Shown: piece after piece, positions 1-4,564 of the stretch
How the letters are laid out: each line of letters opens with the position of its first letter
How positions within the stretch are numbered: the stretch's first letter is position 1
DNA from: Gammaproteobacteria bacterium
GTDB taxonomy: Bacteria > Pseudomonadota > Gammaproteobacteria > Chromatiales > Chromatiaceae
Length of the DNA stretch: 5,401 nucleotides
Reading direction: 5' to 3'
Assembly: GCA_024644505.1 (NCBI GenBank)
Contig: JAHEHQ010000196.1
Span: 1-5,401, forward strand
Notes under the pieces: generated by a model
What the model saw: only the letters and a program-made list of their open reading frames with translations
Told to the model about the DNA's origin: nothing
Databases searched by the model: none
Program-made: the position numbers and the translations under genes

Positions 1-905
1 TGTTCCATCTTGCGATAGAACGCCTTCTCCCTTTCATTCCCGGCCTGGGGCAGGGAGATCTTCAGCACTGCAAAGATGTCACCGGGCGGATCGCCGGGGA
101 TGCCGCGTCCTTTGAGACGCAACCTGCGTCCGGAGGCCGATCCCGCCGGAATCTGCAAGTCTACGACCCCGGTTGGCGTGGGGGCCTTGACCCTGGCTCC
201 GAGTGCCGCCTCCCAGGGAGCCACAGGCAGATCCAGGTAGAGATCCCTCCCTTCGATTCGATAGAGACGGTGCGGTCGGAACTCCACCTTCAGGTAAAGG
301 TCGCCAGGGTGACCCCCGGTGAGTCCGGGAGAACCCTGGCCGGTGAGGCGAATCTGCTGGCCTTCCCTGATACCTTTGGGAATTCGCACGTTGAGGGTGC
401 GCTCCCGTGTCAGCACATGGCCCTGGGGGTCGAGTTCCGGTGTCTGCAGGCTGATCGTTCTGGCAGCTCCATGATAGGCATCTTCCACATCTATCAGGAC
501 CCTCGCGTGGTGGTCTTCTCCCCGGTTATGAAACGTCGTGCGACCGCCTCTTCCCGTCTCGAAGCCGCGACCGAACAGGGTCTCGAAAAAATCACTGAAT
601 GCAGACGCGCCCCCGCCGGTGAAACCGCCGCCGCTGTATTCAAAACCCGCGTCCCAATCCGGTGGCGGACGAAACTCCTGACCAGCTTTCCAGTTGGATC
701 CCAGCTGATCATAAGCGGCCCGTTTTTCCGGATCTTTCAAAACCTCGTAGGCCTCGCCCAGAAGTTTGAATCTCTGCTCCGCGTCCGGTGCCTTGCTCAC
801 ATCCGGATGATATTTGCGTGCGAGTTTCCGATAAGCGCGCTTGACATCATCCTGCGTGGCATCACGCTTGAGCCCCATGATTTCGTAATAGTCTTTGTAC
901 TCCAT
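1..905 (-). CDS. cbpA: CbpA-like DnaJ-family co-chaperone, 3' end truncated by window edge
   Basis: Class-II-like J-domain co-chaperone that would stimulate the ATPase of DnaK and bind unfolded clients in the cytoplasm; E. coli CbpA also binds curved DNA. Seen in the translation: an N-terminal J domain (about residues 1-70) with the HPD motif at 33-35 in KYHPDV; a linker with YDQLGSNWKAG and a Gly/Phe-rich stretch (about 86-120); then two beta-rich C-terminal substrate-binding domains (about 130-290) with IPKGIREGQ and IPAGSASGRRLRLKGRG. There are no CxxCxGxG zinc-finger repeats, which separates it from true DnaJ and fits CbpA. The 301 codons present almost reach the roughly 306 residues of E. 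coli CbpA, so only a few C-terminal residues lie beyond position 1. The ATG at 905 is preceded by AGAGGT five bases upstream. A cbpM modulator gene often follows cbpA, but it would lie outside the window. Confidence 0.93.
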   Translation of the reverse strand, partial: MEYKDYYEIMGLKRDATQDDVKRAYRKLARKYHPDVSKAPDAEQRFKLLGEAYEVLKDPEKRAAYDQLGSNWKAGQEFRPPPDWDAGFEYSGGGFTGGGASAFSDFFETLFGRGFETGRGGRTTFHNRGEDHHARVLIDVEDAYHGAARTISLQTPELDPQGHVLTRERTLNVRIPKGIREGQQIRLTGQGSPGLTGGHPGDLYLKVEFRPHRLYRIEGRDLYLDLPVAPWEAALGARVKAPTPTGVVDLQIPAGSASGRRLRLKGRGIPGDPPGDIFAVLKISLPQAGNEREKAFYRKME

Positions 906-954
906 GCATTACCTCTGGATCCCGTGACCAGGCCGTTTCCACTCTTCAAGCATA

Positions 955-984
955 ATATTGGGTCGGCCCCCCGATGATCACAAG
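955..984 (-). promoter_or_regulatory. possible sigma-32-type heat-shock promoter of the cbpA-like gene
   Basis: On the minus strand CTTGTGA (978-984) is followed after 15 bases by CCCAATAT (955-962). This resembles the sigma-32 pattern CTTGAA / CCCCATnT with acceptable spacing and would start transcription about 40 bases before the cbpA ATG. The 140-bp gap separating this gene from the rhodanese gene leaves room for its own promoter, and heat-shock control would suit a DnaK partner. The match is imperfect in both boxes (GTG for GAA, and AAT for CAT), so this is a suggestion only. Confidence 0.3.
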
Positions 985-1045
985 GGTCTCGGCAGCGTGC
1001 AGTCATTCCCCGGTGCAACGGGTTCCGGTGGGGAGCCGCCAGAGG

Positions 1046-1708
1046 TTATTCCAACTTGTTGAGCAATGTTCCGTCAGGCTTGACCAGGGGCAGGCCGAAT
1101 ATCTGCCACAGCTGCATGCCTCCGCGGTAGTAGAGCAACTTTTCCGCGGGATAACCGATGCTCAACAGCCCCCTGATCGCTACAGGTGATTGGCCGCACC
1201 AGGGGCCATTGCACCAGAGGACCAAGCGTCTGGCCTGTGAGAAATCCCAATTCTCGTCATCCCCGAGTGTGACACCCAAAGGCAGCAGCGCATCTTCAAG
1301 CGTGATGTCATCGGCGCCTTGGGCGGGATTGAGTTGGGTGTAGGGGATATTGACGGAACCGGGAATGGTCCCCGCCTGGTACCATCTCGGGGTCCGGGCA
1401 TCGATAAGCACGCCTGTCCCGTCCGAGAGGCGGGTCTTCATGAACGCCAGCAGTTCGATCTCTCCTATCGTTTCCACGCCTTCGGCCACCTTCATCGGCT
1501 GGGCACAGAAGGGTGGGCAGGGCCGGGAGGTCCGGGCGTATGCCGGGTCGATCATGGCCTGGGTGTCCTGGTTGCGGACAACCGTGACCATCTTGTCTCC
1601 ATGCCGGACCTCCAGCCGGTCGAGGTCGGGGGTGATATTCACCTCCAGCGCGGCAGCGCCTCCGGCGAAGAAAGCAAGGAAGAGGAGATAGCGATTTGAA
1701 ATTGCCAT
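1046..1708 (-). CDS. exported rhodanese-domain protein (possible periplasmic sulfurtransferase)
   Basis: A 220-residue protein with an N-terminal signal peptide (about residues 1-20: a short polar start, then LLFLAFFAGGAAA with a likely cleavage after AAA), so it probably acts in the periplasm. The C-terminal half (about 85-210) is a single rhodanese domain: LIDARTPRWY (101-110), IPGSVNIPY (115-123), and the active-site loop LVLWCNGPWCGQSP (162-175). C166 is the expected persulfide-forming cysteine. The loop is longer than in a classic rhodanese and holds a second cysteine, C171, giving a CxGPxC pattern. A second pair sits before the domain in SRPCPPFCAQPM (C64 and C68). The usual GHI motif reads GTI here, so its histidine is replaced. 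Substrate and sulfur acceptor are unknown. It follows cmoB by 69 bp on the same strand and is probably transcribed with it, but has its own strong ribosome binding site. Confidence 0.85.
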   Translation of the reverse strand: MAISNRYLLFLAFFAGGAAALEVNITPDLDRLEVRHGDKMVTVVRNQDTQAMIDPAYARTSRPCPPFCAQPMKVAEGVETIGEIELLAFMKTRLSDGTGVLIDARTPRWYQAGTIPGSVNIPYTQLNPAQGADDITLEDALLPLGVTLGDDENWDFSQARRLVLWCNGPWCGQSPVAIRGLLSIGYPAEKLLYYRGGMQLWQIFGLPLVKPDGTLLNKLE

Positions 1709-1717
1709 GTCGACAAG

Positions 1718-1724
1718 ACCTCCT
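1718..1724 (-). promoter_or_regulatory. strong ribosome binding site of the rhodanese gene
   Basis: The minus strand reads AGGAGGT nine bases before the ATG at 1708, a near-perfect Shine-Dalgarno sequence. It fixes the start codon ahead of the signal peptide. It is much stronger than anything visible before cmoA or cmoB, so the rhodanese could be translated more heavily than the upstream cistrons of the same message. Confidence 0.8.
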
Positions 1725-1777
1725 GTGTGTCGGATAGGTTGAATCGGTATATCAGGTAGCGGTTTACACCGGGAATT

Positions 1778-2770
1778 TCATGGTTTGACTGCCGTGAGTA
1801 TGGCCCTGCTGGGGGCGGGGTAGCCCTCCAGCGTACGTGAGCGATCATCGGGATTCAGAAAGTCCGACAACGACTCAAACCGCATCCAGTCGGTGGATCG
1901 CTGCTCCGCCAGACTGGTTACGCTGACATCCCTGATATTGACATTTCTGAACCCGCATCGTTTCAGCCAGACGGCAAGCGTGGCCGGGGATGGTATGAAC
2001 CAGACATTGCGCATCTTGGCGTAACGCCCCTCCGGGACCAGTACGGCGCCTTCCGGGCCTTCTATCACCAGGGTTTCGAGAATCAGCTCCCCCCCGCTGC
2101 GGAGAAAACCCTTGAGTTCCAGCAGATGATCGATGGGCGAACGGCGATGATAAAGGATACCCATGGAAAATACCGTGTCGAAAGCCTGGAGGTTGCGAGG
2201 CAGGTCCTCGCTGGCGAAGGGGAGCAGGTATACCGGCCATTCCCGGCCCAGAAAATGGCGTATGGCAAGAAACTGGGCAAGATAGCGTTGCGTGGGATCG
2301 ATGCCGATAACCAGGTTTGCCCCTGCGCCAGCCATGCGCCAGCAGTGGTAACCGTTGCCGCAGCCAACATCCAGGACAACGCGCCCGCATAAGGAGGAGA
2401 TGTGCGGCGCCAGGCGCTCCCATTTCCAGTCAGACCGCCATTCCGTATCGATCCCGATACCATGGACGTCGTAAGGGCCCTTTCGCCAGGGGTGAAGTGT
2501 GCGCAACAGACTTTCCACATTCGCCAGGGTTGCCGGATCCTGAGGTGTGCCCGAACCGACGCCCACGCTTGCGCTGTCCAGATAGACGCGCTGCGCCGGT
2601 ATTTCGGGCAGCCGCGCTATCGTATCCATCCACTCGTGAAACTCACCGTGCAGCCGCTGACTGAAGTACAGGTTCAGCCGGTCCTGAAGGGATGCTGACC
2701 AGGGTGCCAGAGCTGTTTCACGCATCCGAAGACCGAGCTGCTCAAGATCGAGTTGCTGAAGATCGATCAT
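1778..2770 (-). CDS. cmoB: tRNA U34 carboxymethyltransferase CmoB
   Basis: Transfers the carboxymethyl group of carboxy-S-adenosyl-L-methionine to 5-hydroxyuridine at the wobble position of tRNAs, giving 5-oxyacetyluridine (cmo5U34), which widens decoding of four-fold-degenerate codon boxes. The 330-residue product is close to E. coli CmoB (323). An N-terminal helical region (1-95) precedes WRKGPY (95-100), then IDTEWRSDWKWERL and a Rossmann methyltransferase fold with LDVGCGNGYH (133-142), GIDPTQ (156-161), FSMGILYHRRSP (201-212) and the C-terminal EGYPAPSRA (315-323). From remembered E. coli CmoB ligand positions K91, W105, K110, G130, Y200 and R315, the equivalents K97, W111, K116, G136, Y207 and R322 are all present. 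It lies 27 bp downstream of cmoA. Only a weak purine run (GAGAG, abutting the ATG) precedes it, so translation may rely on coupling to cmoA. Confidence 0.97.
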   Translation of the reverse strand: MIDLQQLDLEQLGLRMRETALAPWSASLQDRLNLYFSQRLHGEFHEWMDTIARLPEIPAQRVYLDSASVGVGSGTPQDPATLANVESLLRTLHPWRKGPYDVHGIGIDTEWRSDWKWERLAPHISSLCGRVVLDVGCGNGYHCWRMAGAGANLVIGIDPTQRYLAQFLAIRHFLGREWPVYLLPFASEDLPRNLQAFDTVFSMGILYHRRSPIDHLLELKGFLRSGGELILETLVIEGPEGAVLVPEGRYAKMRNVWFIPSPATLAVWLKRCGFRNVNIRDVSVTSLAEQRSTDWMRFESLSDFLNPDDRSRTLEGYPAPSRAILTAVKP

Positions 2771-2797
2771 CTCTCGTCGACGGGTATGCGCATCGTG

Positions 2798-3538
2798 CTA
2801 ACCGGTCCTGGCAACCAGTGAAACGAAATTGAAGCACTGAAACCACAAACCGGCGTGGCTGAATCCGGCCTGATCCAATCGCCGCAGATGTTGTTCCAGG
2901 GTTTCGGGAATCAGCACCCGCTCCAATGCGGACCGCTTCTGGCTGATCTCCAGCTCGCCATAGCCGTTTGCGCGTTTGAACGCATGATGCAACTCGATCA
3001 GCATCGATTCCTGCTCGGGATCCGAAAATGAAATTTTCTCGGAAAGCACCAGGATTCCCCCCGGCACCAGACCCTCCCGGATGCGCCGCAGTGCACCCAG
3101 GCGCTTTTTGGGAGGCACAAACTGGAGCGTGAAGTTCAGGACGACCAGGGAGGCATTTCGAATCCCAATATCGACCAGGTCGGCGCAAATCAGCTGGATG
3201 GGTGTATCCTGCACCTCCCGGTTGAGGTGTTTCGCGGCCTCTGTAAGCATCTCCAGGGAATTGTCGACAGCCAGAATCCGGCAATCCGGTGATCTTATGC
3301 CTTTCTGCATGGCCACCGATGCTGCACCGAGAGAGCAGCCGAGGTCATAGCAAAGGGTGCCCGGTTGAACATGGCGTGAGGCCAGCACCGGGAGCATGTT
3401 GAGAACGGTGGCGTATCCGGGTACCGAGCGCCGGATCATATCGGGGAAGACCCGGGCCACATCTTCGTCGAACACGAAATCGGATACCGTTTGTCTGGGT
3501 TCGGCGTAAACAAGGTCCCGAGGCTGGTCGGTCTTCAT
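2798..3538 (-). CDS. cmoA: carboxy-S-adenosyl-L-methionine synthase CmoA
   Basis: Converts S-adenosylmethionine plus prephenate to carboxy-S-adenosylmethionine and phenylpyruvate, making the donor that CmoB uses. The 246-residue methyltransferase-fold protein has the family N-terminus (VYAEPRQTVSDFVFDEDVARVFPDMI), the cofactor loop YDLGCSLGAASVA (64-76), AVDNS (90-94), CADLVDI (118-124), VLNFTLQFV (133-141) and QKRSALERVL (200-209). The E. coli ligand residues as remembered (Y39, G64-S66, D89-N90, D117, N132, R199) map with a constant +3 offset to Y42, G67-S69, D92-N93, D120, N135 and R202, all conserved, including the arginine that binds the carboxylate. No convincing Shine-Dalgarno sequence precedes the ATG at 3538, but the conserved N-terminus supports this start. 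It is the first gene of the minus-strand cluster. Confidence 0.97.
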   Translation of the reverse strand: MKTDQPRDLVYAEPRQTVSDFVFDEDVARVFPDMIRRSVPGYATVLNMLPVLASRHVQPGTLCYDLGCSLGAASVAMQKGIRSPDCRILAVDNSLEMLTEAAKHLNREVQDTPIQLICADLVDIGIRNASLVVLNFTLQFVPPKKRLGALRRIREGLVPGGILVLSEKISFSDPEQESMLIELHHAFKRANGYGELEISQKRSALERVLIPETLEQHLRRLDQAGFSHAGLWFQCFNFVSLVARTG

Positions 3539-3568
3539 GGGATGTCTTGGGGTGATGGGCGAGGCTAT

Positions 3569-3598
3569 ATTCTATCGGTGGCCAAACCGGGTACGCAA
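3569..3598 (-). promoter_or_regulatory. likely sigma-70 promoter of cmoA-cmoB
   Basis: On the minus strand TTGCGT (3593-3598) is followed after an 18-base spacer by TAGAAT (3569-3574), which matches the -10 consensus at five of six positions; the -35 box is weak (three of six). Transcription would start near 3562, giving a leader of only about 24 bases with no Shine-Dalgarno sequence. The box starts immediately downstream of the terminator stem and overlaps its T tract, as expected if the terminator insulates this promoter from upstream transcription. Confidence 0.45.
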
Positions 3599-3626
3599 AA
3601 AAATCGGCCCGGCAGGATGCCGGGCC
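3597..3626 (-). terminator. rho-independent terminator on the minus strand, upstream of cmoA
   Basis: Read on the minus strand, GGCCCGGCA (3618-3626) and TGCCGGGCC (3606-3614) form a perfect 9-bp GC-rich stem with a 3-base loop, followed after GA by seven T (3597-3603). The plus strand has no T run after the hairpin, so it works in one direction only. No protein gene lies immediately upstream on this strand: the next genes to the right run the other way. It must therefore end a non-coding or antisense transcript, or act as an attenuator in a long cmoA leader. Confidence 0.9.
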
Positions 3627-3674
3627 TAAAATACAATCACCACCAAAGGAGGATGAGGAGATATGGGATCAGCC

Positions 3675-3713
3675 GGGACCGGTATTACTTCGATACTGCA
3701 TTTAACCGGTCCC
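3675..3713. repeat. perfect 9-bp inverted repeat, inner stem of the structured block
   Basis: GGGACCGGT (3675-3683) and ACCGGTCCC (3705-3713) are exact reverse complements separated by 21 bases. The repeat is symmetric, so the sequence alone does not give its strand. It could be an RNA stem or a spaced protein-binding site. It is enclosed by a second perfect 8-bp pair (3648-3655 with 3738-3745), which makes a chance origin less likely. Confidence 0.75.
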
Positions 3714-3761
3714 CACTGAACTTGGGGGTAATTTAAGCATCCTCCCTGGATACGTGCATTG

Positions 3762-3789
3762 ATAATTCGCAATCTACCAGTAAGTTCAA
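3762..3789 (-). promoter_or_regulatory. weak promoter-like sequence for the candidate RNA
   Basis: The minus strand carries TTGAAC (3784-3789), a 16-base spacer, and AATTAT (3762-3767), matching the sigma-70 consensus at four of six bases in each box. A start near 3755 would place the whole nested-stem block and the terminator in one short transcript. The match is modest and no activator site is evident. Confidence 0.25.
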
Positions 3790-3823
3790 GCGGTTACAGC
3801 ACCACGCCCGATATCTTACAAAT

Positions 3824-3842
3824 CCGGTGGTTGAACCGCCGG
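3824..3842. repeat. imperfect inverted repeat (hairpin)
   Basis: CCGGTGGT (3824-3831) pairs with ACCGCCGG (3835-3842) across the 3-base loop TGA, with one G-T wobble in the RNA. Neither side has a clear T tract (the minus strand continues ATTTGTAAG), so it is not called a terminator. GCGGTT at 3790-3795 can alternatively pair with AACCGC at 3834-3839. Confidence 0.45.
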
Positions 3843-3926
3843 GTGGAAAAATGTTCTATTGAGATCCTCAACCGGATTCCGGCACCCGAGCCCTTAGCCT
3901 GTGTTTGGTTGCATGCGCGCAGTGGC

Positions 3927-3937
3927 GAACAGTGTTC
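3927..3937. promoter_or_regulatory. short palindrome, possible operator of the peroxiredoxin-like gene
   Basis: GAACA-G-TGTTC is an exact 5-bp inverted repeat around one central base, 37 bp before the peroxiredoxin-like ATG, a position typical of a repressor or activator site. I cannot assign a regulator, and a perfect 5+5 palindrome can arise by chance. Confidence 0.2.
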
Positions 3938-3960
3938 TGTACAACCACGTTTAATAACCT

Positions 3961-3965
3961 AGGAG
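3961..3965 (+). promoter_or_regulatory. ribosome binding site that fixes the peroxiredoxin-like start
   Basis: AGGAG lies eight bases before the ATG at 3974. The frame is open upstream to an ATG at 3905, but that start has no comparable site and would add 23 residues unlike the family N-terminus, so 3974 is preferred. Confidence 0.75.
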
Positions 3966-3973
3966 ATTTTTCG

Positions 3974-4504
3974 ATGAACAAATTGATGCCACGGCAACCC
4001 GTGCCGGACTTGATCGTGAAGACACTGGCAGGTTCGACCTGGAATCTCCAGGATGTCTCTCCGGAACATTTCACCATGATAGTTTTCTACCGCGGCTATC
4101 ACTGCCCGGTTTGCCGGACCTATGTCCCGGAGCTGGACCGTCTGGTTGAAGAGTTTTCAAAAAAGGGTGTGGAGACCATGGTTCTCAGCAGTGATACGGA
4201 GGAACGTGCGGAGCAGACCCGAAAAGACTGGAAACTCGAGCGTCTGAATCTGGGATACGGGGTGGAGATCGAGGCGGCAAGGCAGTGGGGGCTCTACGTG
4301 TCTTCCAGCCGTGGCAAGACCTCGATCGGCGTCGAGGAACCTGGATTGTTCAGTGAGCCTGGGGTGTTTCTGGTACGTCCGGACAATACCCTTTACTGGG
4401 CCGCGGTCCAGTCTATGCCATTTGCCAGGCCCCATTTCAAGGAGATGCTGGCCGCCATGGATTTCATTATCAAAAACGATTACCCGGCCAGGGGAGAGGC
4501 GTGA
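3974..4504 (+). CDS. peroxiredoxin-like (AhpC/TSA, redoxin) thioredoxin-fold protein
   Basis: A 176-residue cytoplasmic protein without a signal peptide, probably a thiol peroxidase or thiol-disulfide oxidoreductase. It starts with the typical lead-in MPRQPVPDLIVKTLAG, then has the beta strand and active site TMIVFYRGYHCPVCRTYVPEL (34-54) with a CxxC pair at C44 and C47, followed by a helix, the strand VETMVLSSDT (66-75) and SEPGVFLVRPDNTLYWAAVQ (127-146), where the proline of EPG may be the cis-proline of the fold. The classic peroxiredoxin motif PxxxTxxC is absent: the cysteine follows GYH. This fits the peroxiredoxin-like family annotated as AhpC/TSA rather than a proven peroxidase, so its substrate is unknown. 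It is followed 60 bp later, on the same strand, by the alpha/beta hydrolase, suggesting an operon. Confidence 0.85.
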   Translation: MNKLMPRQPVPDLIVKTLAGSTWNLQDVSPEHFTMIVFYRGYHCPVCRTYVPELDRLVEEFSKKGVETMVLSSDTEERAEQTRKDWKLERLNLGYGVEIEAARQWGLYVSSSRGKTSIGVEEPGLFSEPGVFLVRPDNTLYWAAVQSMPFARPHFKEMLAAMDFIIKNDYPARGEA

Positions 4505-4564
4505 CAGGGTCCGATGCCTCGCTGCCAATGATGCCCGGACTTCCGGGAAGACAGATTGCCGGCG

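Larger units (their letters stand above)
3597..3755 (-). ncRNA. candidate structured small RNA or attenuated cmoAB leader
   Basis: Three things outline a transcript of about 160 nt: a promoter-like pair at 3762-3789, a block of nested stems, and the terminator ending near 3597. An 8-bp outer stem pairs GGAGGATG with CATCCTCC (3738-3745 with 3648-3655). Inside it, a perfect 9-bp stem pairs GGGACCGGT with ACCGGTCCC (3705-3713 with 3675-3683) across a 21-base loop. A smaller stem, CCCCA with TGGGG (3723-3727 with 3711-3715), overlaps and would compete with the 9-bp stem. After the inner stem comes a C/U-rich single-stranded candidate, TCTCCTCATCCTCCTTTGG, whose CCTCC blocks are complementary to Shine-Dalgarno sequences, a common seed type in trans-acting bacterial small RNAs. 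I do not recognise it as 6S, SRP, tmRNA, RNase P or a known riboswitch. Strand and existence are inferred from the terminator; no expression evidence is available. Confidence 0.4.
3539..3973. other. 435-bp intergenic region between divergent transcription units
   Basis: No protein gene that I recognise lies here. From left to right it holds the likely cmoA promoter (3569-3598), a minus-strand intrinsic terminator (3597-3626), a nested inverted-repeat block (3648-3745), a weak minus-strand promoter-like pair (3762-3789), an imperfect hairpin (3824-3842) and a short palindrome (3927-3937) just ahead of the peroxiredoxin-like gene. I found no tRNA cloverleaf. The gap is larger than two divergent promoters require, and the terminator inside it means some minus-strand transcript enters from the right. 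Confidence 0.85.

Noticed and set aside
270..977. 235-codon plus-strand open frame opposite the cbpA-like gene
   Set aside because: It is the antisense shadow of a clear J-domain protein; its translation shows no family features.
906..1045. Terminator between the rhodanese and cbpA-like genes
   Set aside because: Only short imperfect GC repeats are present, with no T tract, so no intrinsic terminator can be supported.
1046..1708. Rhodanese considered as TrhO, the enzyme that makes the CmoB substrate
   Set aside because: TrhO is a longer cytoplasmic protein; this product has a signal peptide and a different active-site loop.
3702..3740. 12-residue minus-strand ORF (MLKLPPSSVGTG) as a cmoAB leader peptide
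   Set aside because: Its only ribosome-site candidate, GGGAGG, abuts the ATG with no spacing, and the peptide has no run of regulatory codons.
3824..3842. GGTTCAACC-like element on the minus strand considered as a tRNA T arm or attachment site
   Set aside because: The flanking five bases do not pair as a T stem and no acceptor, D or anticodon arm could be placed.
3905..3973. Upstream ATG extending the peroxiredoxin-like protein by 23 residues
   Set aside because: It lacks a ribosome binding site, while AGGAG precedes the ATG at 3974, and the extension does not look like a family N-terminus or signal peptide.
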